A stretch of DNA of 64,000 nt from Ignatzschineria sp. (GTDB lineage: Bacteria; Pseudomonadota; Gammaproteobacteria; Cardiobacteriales; Wohlfahrtiimonadaceae). The notes beneath the pieces are model-generated. The model searched no databases and had not been told where the DNA came from. It was given only the letters and a program-made list of their open reading frames with translations. The translations under genes were made by a program, and so were the position numbers. Shown piece after piece: positions 16,510 through 25,025 of this stretch (positions within the stretch are counted from its first letter, which is position 1; the number at the start of each line of letters is the position of its first letter). The DNA lies in NCBI GenBank assembly GCA_030150405.1, contig JASLFU010000006.1, positions 1 through 64,000 on the forward strand. Reading direction: 5' to 3'.

Positions 16510-16557
16510 TATTATCTTTTCCAAGTAGACAATTAACTGTCTAGTAAGTTGTTTATT

Positions 16558-18054
16558 TTAATCTTCGAACCAGCTCTGTCTTGCTGCCATAATATATTTA
16601 CTTGCTTCATCTTCATCAAGGGGAGCAAGTTCACAGAGCTCATCGGTGGAGAGTTCAGCAAGGTCATCTAATGTATGGACGCCTCCTTTTGCTAAACTGA
16701 TCGCTAAAAGTTCGTTGCCTTCGAGGAGAGCAATAAGTTCTGCTGTTGGCGCTTCATCTCCTAATTTTTGTAGAAGCTCACTTTGACGCTCAAGAGCTTC
16801 TCGAGCGGCCTCACGGAGGGCTTCGATAATCTCTTCATCAAACTCATCAATCTCGAGCATCTCATTAACAGGAACGTAAGCGACCTCTTCGATGGTTGAG
16901 AAACCTTCTCGAATTAAAATTTCAGCAACTTCATCATCAACGTTAAGCTCATTGGTAAAGAGATCGAGAATACGCCCGCTCTCTTTTTGATATTTCTCTT
17001 CAGCATCTTCGTCGCCGATTACGTTAAGCTCCCAACCTGTAAGGTTTGAAGCAAGACGCACGTTTTGACCACCGCGACCAATTGCTTGAGATAGTTTTTC
17101 TTGTTTTACAGCAATATCCATCATATGACGATCTTCATCAACAATAACAGAGACTACCTCTGCCGGGGACATTGCATTAATCACATATTGTACAGGATTT
17201 GGATCCCAAAGCACGATATCTACACGCTCACCTGCTAATTCCTTAGTGATCGCTTGTACACGGGCTCCCCGCATCCCAACACATGAACCGATGGGATCGA
17301 TGCGCTGATCATGGGATTTTACCGAAACCTTTGCTCGGCTACCGGGATCACGGCTTGCGCCGATAATTTCAATTAAACCATCATCAATCTCTCTAACTTC
17401 CTTTCTAAAGAGTGCTTTAATAAGGGCTTCGCTCGTGCGTGAGACAATAATTTGTGGCCCCCGTGGGCTTTCGTAATTGATCTCATGCAAAATAGCACGA
17501 AATTGAGTACCGATACGGAGAGACTCTCGGGGAATCATATGCTCTTTAGGAAGATAAGCTTCATCTCCATCGGGAAGTTCTACATAGAGATTTCCCCGAT
17601 CAGCTCGTTTAACTACACAGAGTACAAGTTCACCCATACGGTTTTCATAGCGACGAGCCATTTGGGTGCGTTCTGCTTCGCGGATCTTTTGGAAAATAAT
17701 CTGTTTTGCGGTTTGCGCACCAATACGGGCAAAAGGAATATTTTCGATCTCTTCTTCAATATAGTCACCCACTTCAATATTAGGGTTATCTAATTGTGCT
17801 GCAGAGAGAGTGATTTGGCGGGTTGCTGCTTGCTCCTCCTGGGGAAGATCATCTTCAACCACCATCCAACGGCGGAAAGTTTTGTAAGAGCCGTCGGTTT
17901 TATCAATCTCAATACGAAGATCAACATCGATCGAATAAGTTCTTCTCGCGGCCGCTGCTAATGCAAATTCTAACGCGGTAAAGATCTCATCGCGCGAGAT
18001 GCCTTTTTCGTTAGATACTGTTTCTGCAACAAGCATTATTTCTTTATTATTCAT
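16558..18054 (-). CDS. nusA: transcription termination/antitermination factor NusA
   Basis: 498 residues, full length. NusA binds RNA polymerase, modulates pausing and termination, and takes part in rRNA antitermination. N-terminal polymerase-binding domain (SNEKGISRDEIFTALEFALA), S1 domain near 135-200 (GELVLCVVKRADRGNLYVELPDGDEAYLPKEHMIP), then two KH domains with GSCVGMRGARVQAITKELAGERVDIV and AIGRGGQNVRLASNLTGW. Two acidic C-terminal repeats (about 365-430 and 440-498, each ending in EA.. and LAELSTDEL..) are the alpha-subunit-interacting AR domains found in gammaproteobacteria. Lies 30 bases after rimP and 48 before infB in the classical operon. Confidence 0.96.
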   Translation of the reverse strand: MNNKEIMLVAETVSNEKGISRDEIFTALEFALAAAARRTYSIDVDLRIEIDKTDGSYKTFRRWMVVEDDLPQEEQAATRQITLSAAQLDNPNIEVGDYIEEEIENIPFARIGAQTAKQIIFQKIREAERTQMARRYENRMGELVLCVVKRADRGNLYVELPDGDEAYLPKEHMIPRESLRIGTQFRAILHEINYESPRGPQIIVSRTSEALIKALFRKEVREIDDGLIEIIGASRDPGSRAKVSVKSHDQRIDPIGSCVGMRGARVQAITKELAGERVDIVLWDPNPVQYVINAMSPAEVVSVIVDEDRHMMDIAVKQEKLSQAIGRGGQNVRLASNLTGWELNVIGDEDAEEKYQKESGRILDLFTNELNVDDEVAEILIREGFSTIEEVAYVPVNEMLEIDEFDEEIIEALREAAREALERQSELLQKLGDEAPTAELIALLEGNELLAISLAKGGVHTLDDLAELSTDELCELAPLDEDEASKYIMAARQSWFED

Positions 18055-18084
18055 AGGAGAATTCTCTTCAATTTTATTTATAAA

Positions 18085-18561
18085 TTATAAATCAATCACG
18101 AGTCGTGCTCGATCAATATTAGATGTAGGGATACTCATCGGCTCTTCAGAGAATTCGCCATTCTCTATCTGTACCGAGACGGTGAGTATTTCATCCGTCA
18201 CTTCAAGAACCTTTCCTTGAAAGCGGCGGCGGTTATCAATAGCAGAGCGTAATTGAAATGCAATCAGCTGATCTTGATAACGGCGAAATTGTTCAGGGTA
18301 GAAAAAGAGACGATCAAGCCCTGGAGAGGAGACCTCTAAAGTATAGGCCATCTTAATAGGGTCATGAACATCAAGAAGACCGGTGATCTGATTGCTTACT
18401 AACTCACAATCATCAATGCCGATACCATCTTCTTTATCAATATAGATACGTAAGATGGCATTTTTAGTATTAGGGTGAAATTCAATCCCCCAAAGCTCAT
18501 ATCCCATACCCTCAATAGATGGGCCGAGGATCTCGCTTAAGCCATAAGGATCTTTACGCAT
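18085..18561 (-). CDS. rimP: ribosome maturation factor RimP
   Basis: About 158 residues. RimP assists early assembly of the 30S head region. Motifs: ILGPSIEGMGYELWGIEF, ILRIYIDKEDGIGIDDCELVSNQI, and YTLEVSSPGLDRLFFYPEQFRRY, the last being the most conserved block of the family. The C-terminal SH3-like domain has FQGKVLEVTDEILTV and the closing NIDRARLVIDL. The ATG at 18561 is chosen; the frame continues upstream through the terminator into the tRNA gene, which is clearly not coding. First protein gene of the nusA-infB operon, following metY and its terminator. Confidence 0.94.
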   Translation of the reverse strand: MRKDPYGLSEILGPSIEGMGYELWGIEFHPNTKNAILRIYIDKEDGIGIDDCELVSNQITGLLDVHDPIKMAYTLEVSSPGLDRLFFYPEQFRRYQDQLIAFQLRSAIDNRRRFQGKVLEVTDEILTVSVQIENGEFSEEPMSIPTSNIDRARLVIDL

Positions 18562-18598
18562 AGGAATCTCTCTTCCTTTAAAAATAAAATTTAAATAT

Positions 18599-18630
18599 GC
18601 AAAAAGCCCGCTTAAAAACGGGCTTTTCTT
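18599..18630 (-). terminator. terminator/attenuator between metY and rimP
   Basis: AAGCCCG and CGGGCTT arms with a TTTTTAAG loop and a following TTTT on the minus strand (18600-18627). It lies between initiator tRNA and rimP, so readthrough would be needed for operon transcription from the tRNA promoter, a natural point of control by NusA. Confidence 0.85.
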
Positions 18631-18639
18631 ATTATAATT

Positions 18640-18716
<77 letters not shown>

Positions 18717-18731
18717 CTAATGAGATTGTTA

Positions 18732-18759
18732 ATTATAAGGAATATTCTTAAGAATGCAA
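18732..18759 (-). promoter_or_regulatory. sigma-70-type promoter of initiator tRNA
   Basis: On the minus strand: -35 TTGCAT (18759-18754), 16-base spacer, -10 TATAAT (18737-18732), 15 bases before the mature tRNA 5' end. Confidence 0.8.
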
Positions 18760-18821
18760 GGGGTAATTCCTGTTTTTAGATATTTTTTTCCTTAAAGCCT
18801 TAATTTTAGTGCTTAAATTAT

Positions 18822-18842
18822 CATTGCAAACATTTTGCAATG
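18822..18842. promoter_or_regulatory. perfect 9-bp palindrome, candidate operator
   Basis: CATTGCAAA and TTTGCAATG separated by CAT. It lies about 105 bases upstream of the tRNA and about 200 bases upstream of the SMR genes. Size fits a dimeric repressor; no regulator gene is adjacent. Confidence 0.4.
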
Positions 18843-19044
18843 CTTTGATGGGTTCAATTATAGAAGAAAATAACTCTTTTTGGCAGATTTTAGAGAAATC
18901 CTAAAAAAGAGAGGAAGATCATATAAACTAATACGAGCTATAAGAAAGGGATAATAAAAGACTCTTTTGTGGAAAAATGCCCTTTAAGGATTGATTACTA
19001 TATACTCTTATGTTCCAAAGAATTGAAGAAAAGAGGAGAAAAGG

Positions 19045-19377
19045 ATGCCAGCAGCAATATTGTTAATGCTCGCTATTGTGCTAGAAGTCGCCGGTACTGT
19101 GAGTATGAAATTATCTTATGGCTTTACCCAGCTGTGGCCTTCGCTCTTGATGTTGCTCTTTTATGGCGCGGCTTTTCTCTCTTTTGTGGCTTGCATTAGC
19201 CGAATAGAGATCTCTACAGCATATGCCCTCTGGACGGCACTAGGTATGCTCGCAATCTCTATTATCGATATTTTAGTTTTTGATTCATCGCTCTCTCTCT
19301 TAAAAGTGCTCTCTTTCTCCATTATTGTGGCTGGGGTTGTTTGGCTTACTTTAGATAAAGCGGAGCGGAGCGAATAG
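19045..19377 (+). CDS. paired SMR transporter, subunit A (keeps the membrane Glu)
   Basis: 110 residues, four predicted helices. LMLAIVLEVAGTVSMKLS carries the SMR glutamate at residue 14 in its standard place, three residues before the conserved Gly. RIEISTAYALWTALGMLAISIIDILVF is the third-helix signature with Trp. The second SMR gene starts two bases after its stop, the layout of heterodimeric SMR pairs (EbrAB, YkkCD, MdtIJ), where the two subunits sit in opposite orientations in the membrane. Substrate unknown; quaternary cations, polyamines or guanidinium-type compounds are typical. AGGAGAAAAGG precedes the ATG. Confidence 0.87.
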   Translation: MPAAILLMLAIVLEVAGTVSMKLSYGFTQLWPSLLMLLFYGAAFLSFVACISRIEISTAYALWTALGMLAISIIDILVFDSSLSLLKVLSFSIIVAGVVWLTLDKAERSE

Positions 19378-19379
19378 GC

Positions 19380-19751
19380 ATGATCTTTTTAGAGTGGGTA
19401 TTGGGTTTTACCAATCAGATTAATGCGTGGGCTATTCTGATTTTTGCGATCTTTTGTAGCGCGTTTGGAACCACAAGTTTAAAGTTTTTAGGAGATGGGG
19501 GATCAAAACTCTATCTATTAGGGGTTATTTGTGGCTATACGCTCTTTCTCTTTTTAATCACATTGGTGATGAATCGCATCGATATGAGTATCGGTTATGC
19601 GGTTTGGGCAGGGCTTTCCACAGTATTGATGACATTATCGGGCGTTATTTTCTTTGGGGATCAATTGAGCCGTAAAAAGACTATTGGTCTTATATTAATA
19701 ATTATCGGCGTCGTGGGGCTTAATCTTGCAGATGGGGCGACTCTGCTTTAA
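19380..19751 (+). CDS. paired SMR transporter, subunit B (membrane Glu replaced by Ser)
   Basis: 123 residues, with an extended N-terminus of about 15 residues before the first helix. The SMR pattern is clear from GTTSLKFLGDGG (residues 30-41) and NRIDMSIGYAVWAGLSTVLMTLSGVIFF. At the position of the essential glutamate, three residues before Gly30, it has Ser27 (codon AGC at 19458-19460), so this subunit alone cannot bind protons or cations in the usual way. It starts two bases after subunit A and was probably made to function only with it. The last gene of this short operon; fnr lies 110 bases on. Confidence 0.82.
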   Translation: MIFLEWVLGFTNQINAWAILIFAIFCSAFGTTSLKFLGDGGSKLYLLGVICGYTLFLFLITLVMNRIDMSIGYAVWAGLSTVLMTLSGVIFFGDQLSRKKTIGLILIIIGVVGLNLADGATLL

Positions 19752-19861
19752 AAACTTTTAAAATAAGCTTAAGTGAAAATTATTTAGTCTCATGAAGCCG
19801 TTATGATAATATTGGGCATATCAAAAGATCCCGTTAGGGTAGCTATAGAGATTAGTTAGAG

Positions 19862-20584
19862 GTGTTTAAGGTGCGCAAAAAGATTAAGATCGCTTGTGGA
19901 GATTGCAGTTTACAGCAGCTCTGTCTTCCTGTGGGTTTAGACGATAGCGAATTTGTAAAGCTTGAGAAGATTGTTCAGCGCGGTAAGCCTTTAGCTCGGG
20001 GGAAACATATCTACTTCCCGGGAGATCCTTTTACATCGCTCTATGCAGTACGCTCAGGAACGGTAAAAACCTATAGTGTAGCGGCAGATGGTACGGAGTA
20101 TGTTACTGGATTCTATCTCCCTGGAGAGATCATTGGGCTCGATGCTCTCTGTACAGGAGTTCACCCTTGTGGTGCTAAAACCTTAGAAACAAGTAGTCTT
20201 TGTGAGCTCCCCTTTGATCTATTAGATGAGGTTTCGGAGACGGTTCCTAATATCTCACGGCAGCTGATGCGAGTGATGAGTAGCGAACTTCAAACCGATG
20301 AGCAACTCTTGATGATGGTAGGATCACAACCTGCAAAAGCACGATTAGTGGCGCTCTTTTTAAGCCTCTCTACCCGATTAAATCGTCGAGGATACTCAGC
20401 CACAGAATTTTCTCTAAGTATGTCCCGGGCGGATATAGGTAGTTATCTTGGGTTAGCCGTTGAAACTGTAAGTCGTTTACTAAAGAAATTACAAGATCAA
20501 GACCTTATCGAAGTAAATCACCGCCAGATTAAATTAAAGGATCTCGATAAACTTCGCGAGATGGTCAATTTAGAGATCAACTAA
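19862..20584 (+). CDS. fnr: FNR/Anr-type anaerobic regulator
   Basis: 240 residues, a CRP-family activator. The N-terminal cluster CGDCSLQQLC (Cys12, 15, 21) plus Cys114 in LETSSLCELPF are the four ligands of the oxygen-labile [4Fe-4S] cluster. The cAMP-like beta barrel and dimer helix follow (RQLMRVMSSEL), and the HTH reads SRADIGSYLGLAVETVSRLLKKLQ with the E..SR recognition residues for TTGAT half-sites. The first codon is GTG: 19862, or 19871, which has AGAGG eight bases upstream and may be the true start. I saw no convincing FNR box in front of it. Its presence implies a facultative lifestyle. Confidence 0.93.
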   Translation: MFKVRKKIKIACGDCSLQQLCLPVGLDDSEFVKLEKIVQRGKPLARGKHIYFPGDPFTSLYAVRSGTVKTYSVAADGTEYVTGFYLPGEIIGLDALCTGVHPCGAKTLETSSLCELPFDLLDEVSETVPNISRQLMRVMSSELQTDEQLLMMVGSQPAKARLVALFLSLSTRLNRRGYSATEFSLSMSRADIGSYLGLAVETVSRLLKKLQDQDLIEVNHRQIKLKDLDKLREMVNLEIN

Positions 20585-20617
20585 AATTAAAGATACACGA
20601 ACATTTAAAACAACATT

Positions 20618-20652
20618 AAAAAAGGCAGCTCATAATTGAACTGCCTTTTTTG
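20618..20652. terminator. bidirectional terminator between fnr and the aromatic amino acid permease
   Basis: AAAAGGCAG / CTGCCTTTT arms around a 12-base loop, T-runs on both strands; serves convergent genes. Confidence 0.88.
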
Positions 20653-20673
20653 TTAGGGGAGTTTTATAGAGTT

Positions 20674-21900
20674 TTATCCAATTACACTTGGTAGATTGAG
20701 TTGCTCTGGAAAAGCTCCCACAATAATGATGACAATTGCTGCCAATAGCGCCACTAATAGAAGGATATTTCCCCCAAAGATATGCTCTCCTTTAGGATGT
20801 GCCTGTCGTGATTTATAAGCTAAAGCTACAGGGAGAATAATTCCGATAAAAGCAAAAATGATCCCGGCAAAAGCAAAAGCGCTTAGGAAGATTCCAGGAT
20901 ATGTAAAACCGACAATGATCGGCGGGATAAAGGTAATAGCCCCCACCATAAGATTGCTCTTCTTTAAATTAAAGTGGGCAAGGAGATCTTTCACCGCATT
21001 AGATAATCCTAAAGAGACGCCAATATAGGAGGTCGTTAGAGCTAATACAGAGAAGATTCGTACAATTTCACTAATCGCTTTACTGCCTGTGGTGATCTCA
21101 AAGGCGTGAATAAGACCATTAAGATTAGGCTCTCTATTTAGAATCTCAATAAGATCTGATTGTTTTAAAACGCCGTGAGTGGCCATCTGCCAGATAATAT
21201 AGATGATAAAGATCCCTGTAGACCCTAAAAAGGCAGCTAATTTGAGTTTGCGATTATCCCCTTCAAGATACTCATTGATGGTAGGAGTACAGATATGAAA
21301 TCCAAAAGTCATAAAAAAGATGGGAAGTGCAGAAAAGAAGAGGAGATTATTTGTAGGGTTGCTCTGTAGATTAGTAAAGGAGAGCTTATTAAAAAGGAGA
21401 TAGAGGATTAAAATAAAGCTCGCAACTTTAAGTAAGAAAAAGAGGCGGTTTGTAACATCTGCTAAACCGATCCCAATTGTAACGATAACCCCAAAGATCA
21501 CGGCAAAGAGAAGAGAGGCAACTTTACGTGCTTTAACAGGATCTAGCGCAAAACTCTCTGGCACTAAACTAAAAAGAAGATCTCCACTTCCCGTAACATA
21601 TGCGGTTAAAACAGCATACATAAAAAAGAGTAGTAGGAAGTTTACAAAAAGTCGCCCTGCATGACCAAAATAGCGCTCAGTTAAAGTGGCGATTCCGGCA
21701 TCGTTTGCATCATATTGATGAACTTCAGCATAGAGAAGGGCGGTATAGGTCAGTAGTGCCCATAAAATAAAGAGCAGAAGAAAAGTCATTCCAAAGCCCA
21801 TTTGTGCAGATGTTAAGGGCATTGCAAGCATTCCTGCACCCACTGCTGTCCCGGCAATAATAAGGGTGCTGCCTAGAACTCTATTATTCACATTAATCAT
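20674..21900 (-). CDS. aromatic amino acid permease, TyrP/Mtr (HAAAP) family
   Basis: About 408 residues and eleven predicted helices. RVLGSTLIIAGTAVGAGMLAMPLTSAQMGFG at the N-terminus is the HAAAP signature; FFMTFGFHICTPTINEYLEG near 215 and SYIGVSLGLSNAVKDLL near 315 also match TyrP. These proteins take up tyrosine or tryptophan with protons. The start is uncertain: ATG at 21900 has GAGG directly against it, whereas GTG at 21891 gives the TyrP-like start NNRVLGS with GAGG nine bases upstream. The frame stays open to 21990 but that extension is unlike the family. No TyrR box pair was seen upstream. Tyrosine versus tryptophan cannot be decided. Confidence 0.88.
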   Translation of the reverse strand: MINVNNRVLGSTLIIAGTAVGAGMLAMPLTSAQMGFGMTFLLLFILWALLTYTALLYAEVHQYDANDAGIATLTERYFGHAGRLFVNFLLLFFMYAVLTAYVTGSGDLLFSLVPESFALDPVKARKVASLLFAVIFGVIVTIGIGLADVTNRLFFLLKVASFILILYLLFNKLSFTNLQSNPTNNLLFFSALPIFFMTFGFHICTPTINEYLEGDNRKLKLAAFLGSTGIFIIYIIWQMATHGVLKQSDLIEILNREPNLNGLIHAFEITTGSKAISEIVRIFSVLALTTSYIGVSLGLSNAVKDLLAHFNLKKSNLMVGAITFIPPIIVGFTYPGIFLSAFAFAGIIFAFIGIILPVALAYKSRQAHPKGEHIFGGNILLLVALLAAIVIIIVGAFPEQLNLPSVIG

Positions 21901-22237
21901 CCTCGTAGATAGGTAGTAAAAAGTAGACCCTAAAGACTTAAAAAAGTGCAGAGGGTTGAATTTGTTTCTGAGTTGATTTATTCTCATCACTTCATCGATA
22001 TTAATTGACTCCTTCGGTAATGTCTAAGTAAAGAAAGCGAATTCTTTTAGCACCTTACGGAGTAAGAAGAAAAATCGATGTAGAGATAAAAAAGAGGATT
22101 AGACTCTTTTTTATTCAAGGGATCTTGCCAGGATTGAGAAAAAGTTAAAAAGCTGAATAATTATTTCTCAAATGACAAAAAGATTAAAAATAATCTTGAC
22201 GGCAAAAAATAAATCCCTATAATACTAATTCTTGTTC
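21901..22237. other. 337-base intergenic region upstream of the permease and tRNA-Lys
   Basis: Divergent region. A small inverted repeat CTTAC-GGA-GTAAG lies at 22054-22066. The tRNA-Lys promoter is at 22196-22223. No small gene is evident; the rest is A-rich. Confidence 0.4.
22196..22223 (+). promoter_or_regulatory. promoter of tRNA-Lys
   Basis: TTGACG (22196-22201), 16-base spacer, TATAAT (22218-22223), 14 bases before the tRNA 5' end. Confidence 0.88.
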
Positions 22238-22312
22238 GGGCCATTAGCTCAGTGGTAGAGCAGCTGGCTTTTAACCAGTTGGTCGAAAGTTCGAATCTTT
22301 CATGGCCCACCA
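22238..22312 (+). tRNA. tRNA-Lys (TTT)
   Basis: 75 bases with encoded CCA. The acceptor stem GGGCCAT pairs with ATGGCCC; anticodon loop CTTTTAA gives anticodon TTT; D-loop AGTGGTA is one base shorter than in the E. coli gene. Followed by a strong terminator, preceded by its own promoter. Confidence 0.97.
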
Positions 22313-22322
22313 AAAAAAACTA

Positions 22323-22356
22323 AAGCCCTAAGTAATATTTACTTAGGGCTTTTTTC
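22323..22356 (+). terminator. terminator of tRNA-Lys
   Basis: Perfect 13-bp arms AAGCCCTAAGTAA (22323-22335) and its complement (22339-22351) with a three-base loop, then TTTTT. Confidence 0.92.
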
Positions 22357-22462
22357 ATATCTTCTTTTATATCTCTATATTTGTGGATTCTTCCTCTAAT
22401 CGGTAGAGTAAACTCTTCCATTTATCTATATTTCCTCTTTTTTTATTTTGGAAGTTTCTCCT

Positions 22463-24436
22463 ATGTTGCAAAACTTCTTAAATGATTACTCCCAAAGACT
22501 TGATCGAAAGATTCTCTGCTTTGATCTCTCCTCTTGCTCTAATGAGAATAAGCGCTCTTCTTTAGTTGTAGAACTCTTTAATATCTTTAAAAAGAACTTT
22601 CCAGAGGGGATTGTTTTATCGGATGACCCTACACTTCAGACGTTAGATAAAAAGATTAATCCACTAAGGGCTGCAAAAGCACTTTTAGGTACGACTATTC
22701 CGGCGCTTTTTTTAGATATCCGGCAAGGTTTTCCTCTCGATTACTTTATGTCTGCAAGTAATGCTATTGAGAAGAGAGGTTTTCTCTTTTTATTAGGAAC
22801 GCCCCCTTTAGGCGAGGAAGAGAGTCGTCGTTTTCATACTTCCCCTATTGCTTCCCCTAATTTTGAAAATTATCTTCATCAAGGTTTAAAAAGGTATGCG
22901 TACCATTTTATAAATCATCAGAAGGGGGAGTGGGTTCTTTTTAGGGAGGCTAAGTATCAGCAAGGGGCTCAATCCCATTGTTCTCAAGAGAGTAAAAGAA
23001 AAGAGAAGAAAATTGAGGGGGTTAAGATAGAACAACTGAATACTGAGCAGAGGGCCATTTTTCAAGATTTTATAACACAAGAAAGAGGGGTTTTTACCCT
23101 CTTTTCCCCACGGGGTACGGGGAAGTCTTGGCTTGGAGCAGCGCTTATTAAAGAGAATCCAGTAGAGTATATTTTAACGGCCCCCAATCAGTTTGCTATA
23201 AGCCAATATAAGGGGATTAAGGAGCTTTCGTTTCGAGCTCCTGATGCCATCTTTTTAGAAGAGATCGATCAACCTTCACCAAAGACCTTAATTATTGAAG
23301 AAGCTGCAAAGATGCCACTTTCACACCTTGAGCGTCTTTCGGCTCGTTTTCAAAAGGTGTTGATGATCTCTTCTGTAGAAAATTATGAGGGAACAGGGCA
23401 AGGTCTTCGGGAAAAGGTGTACGATCTTATCCCGATAAAAAAAGAGTATCTTTTATCTAAAAAAGAGCGATTTTCAGCAGAAGATCCTCTCTATCTATTG
23501 GGGGAGTATCTTATGCTTAAGAAGAGGACTTCGGAAGAGAATCAATTTAAGGGTGAGCCTCTTTTATCATCTCTAAATTCTTCAAAAAACAGATTCGAAA
23601 TACTTAAGTTTAGACTCTATAAAGAGGAGGAACTCTCTCAGTTTCGCCATGAACGATCGGTACGAGAATTTTATCATCTTATGAATGAGACCCATTATCA
23701 GACCAATGCGCAGGATATTCGACGATTATGGGATGCGCCCGACCAACTCTTTTTAACGGCCCATAAAAAAGAGAGGCTGATAGGGGGAATTTGGGGCATA
23801 TATGAAGGGGGGCAGAAGGAATCTTTAAGTTTAGAGGTTTTCCGAGGTTTACGAAGACCGAAAGGAAATCTAGTCCCCCAGATGTTAGCTTCCCAAAGTT
23901 ATTATCCAGAGGCGATGATATTACGTTCATTAAGAATCTCCCGAATATCTGTTATTAAAGAGGGGCGACGTTTAGGCATTGGGCGGCATTTAGTTGAGCA
24001 ATTAATAGAGGGCATAAAGGATCAAAATCTGCAGAGTGGAAAGAGCGAAGAGAGTAAGATCGATTATCTTTCTGTAAGTTTTGGATTAACCTCAGAGCTT
24101 TTGGAATTTTGGCGAGCTTGTAAGATGGAATGGATTCATATCGGATCGCATCAAGATAAGACTACAGGGCTTCATGCCGCGGTGGTTGTATTTCCATTTA
24201 CAGAAGCGGGCCGGAAATGGGTAAAGGAAGCGAGGGCTAAATTTAAAGGGGATGCAGATATTTTAAAGAGTGCGGATTATTTGAGAGAGAGCTCAAGAAA
24301 AGAGCTTGCGAAAATTTCGCACAAAACGGAGTTTGATGAGCGGGATAGAGGCGTATTAGAGGCTTTTCGAGAGTATAAGCGCTCAAAACATTCTGTATAT
24401 TGTGCAAAAAAACGGGAGGAGATGATGAATTGTTAA
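22463..24436 (+). CDS. tmcA: tRNA(Met) cytidine acetyltransferase TmcA
   Basis: About 657 residues. TmcA uses ATP and acetyl-CoA to make N4-acetylcytidine at the wobble base of elongator tRNA-Met. Domain order as in the family: N-terminal DUF1726-like domain; RecD-like ATPase with Walker A SPRGTGKSWLGAALI near 215 and Walker B-like LIIEEAAKMP near 280; GNAT domain with SLRISRISVIKEGRRLGIGRHLVEQL near 490 holding the acetyl-CoA loop; and DYLSVSFGLTSELLEFWRACKMEWIHIGSHQDKTTGLHAAV near 535. GGAAG precedes the ATG at 22463; a TTG fifteen bases earlier overlaps that site. It lies between two tRNA genes, neither of them tRNA-Met. The protein is more divergent from enteric TmcA than its neighbours are from their relatives. 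Confidence 0.9.
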   Translation: MLQNFLNDYSQRLDRKILCFDLSSCSNENKRSSLVVELFNIFKKNFPEGIVLSDDPTLQTLDKKINPLRAAKALLGTTIPALFLDIRQGFPLDYFMSASNAIEKRGFLFLLGTPPLGEEESRRFHTSPIASPNFENYLHQGLKRYAYHFINHQKGEWVLFREAKYQQGAQSHCSQESKRKEKKIEGVKIEQLNTEQRAIFQDFITQERGVFTLFSPRGTGKSWLGAALIKENPVEYILTAPNQFAISQYKGIKELSFRAPDAIFLEEIDQPSPKTLIIEEAAKMPLSHLERLSARFQKVLMISSVENYEGTGQGLREKVYDLIPIKKEYLLSKKERFSAEDPLYLLGEYLMLKKRTSEENQFKGEPLLSSLNSSKNRFEILKFRLYKEEELSQFRHERSVREFYHLMNETHYQTNAQDIRRLWDAPDQLFLTAHKKERLIGGIWGIYEGGQKESLSLEVFRGLRRPKGNLVPQMLASQSYYPEAMILRSLRISRISVIKEGRRLGIGRHLVEQLIEGIKDQNLQSGKSEESKIDYLSVSFGLTSELLEFWRACKMEWIHIGSHQDKTTGLHAAVVVFPFTEAGRKWVKEARAKFKGDADILKSADYLRESSRKELAKISHKTEFDERDRGVLEAFREYKRSKHSVYCAKKREEMMNC

Positions 24437-24443
24437 CCATTAG

Positions 24444-24472
24444 TTGACACATTTCAAAAAGCTCCCTATAAT
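24444..24472 (+). promoter_or_regulatory. perfect consensus promoter of tRNA-Thr
   Basis: TTGACA (24444-24449), 17-base spacer, TATAAT (24467-24472): exact sigma-70 consensus at ideal spacing, eight bases after the tmcA stop. Confidence 0.93.
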
Positions 24473-24495
24473 CCTAATTCTCAAATGTTGTTAAG

Positions 24496-24571
<76 letters not shown>

Positions 24572-24594
24572 TAACAACTCTTGAGCCAAATTTT

Positions 24595-24628
24595 AAAAGG
24601 TAGATTCCTAAAGGATCTACCTTTTTTT
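24595..24628 (+). terminator. terminator of tRNA-Thr
   Basis: AAAGGTAGAT / ATCTACCTTT arms with an inner TCC/GG helix, then seven T residues. Confidence 0.9.
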
Positions 24629-24770
24629 ATGCCTAAATTTAGGTGGAAGGAGAGCCTTAAAAGAGGGATTTAAAAGAGCGTTGATCCCTTTAATCATGAC
24701 TCATGAAGAGAGAGAAATATTTAATAAAGGGATCGGGAAGTAAGTTTAAAACACTTTTTATAAATCCCTC

Positions 24771-25025
24771 TTAATCTTCTAAAACATGAGGATTCATTTT
24801 TAATACAAGGGCTTTAACCTCTTCGCTAGGATAGGGGGAGCGATGCATTAGTAGAGAGTAGAGTTCAGGATCTTGCATATCGAGTAATGAGAGATAGAGA
24901 TCCTTCTCACTATCGGGGGCATCTGCAAAATGTTTGTCGAGATAACGATCACAAAGCGCATCTAACTCTCGCATTCCACGGCGGGAGCGCCACTTTATTT
25001 TTCGTAAATCATACTTATCACTCAT
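24771..25025 (-). CDS. sdhE: FAD assembly factor SdhE (CptB/YgfY)
   Basis: 84 residues, an all-helical small protein. SdhE binds the flavoprotein subunit of succinate dehydrogenase and fumarate reductase and helps covalent FAD attachment. The key RGxxE motif is present as RRGMRELD at about residues 15-22, and the family pattern LDMQDPELYSLLM follows near 47-60. It is often next to a cptA-like gene in enterics; here it stands alone, between tRNA-Thr and prmA. The sdh genes themselves are not in the window. Confidence 0.92.
   Translation of the reverse strand: MSDKYDLRKIKWRSRRGMRELDALCDRYLDKHFADAPDSEKDLYLSLLDMQDPELYSLLMHRSPYPSEEVKALVLKMNPHVLED

Larger units (their letters stand above)
18717..19044. 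other. 328-base intergenic region between metY and the SMR pair
   Basis: Contains the metY promoter at 18732-18759 and a perfect 9-bp inverted repeat CATTGCAAA-CAT-TTTGCAATG at 18822-18842. The part from 18850 to 19040 is A-rich with no recognisable gene; GAGGAGAAAAGG precedes the SMR start. Confidence 0.5.

Noticed and set aside
19803..19830. FNR autoregulation site upstream of fnr
   Set aside because: Only the right half (ATCAA-like) is present; the left half has too many mismatches.
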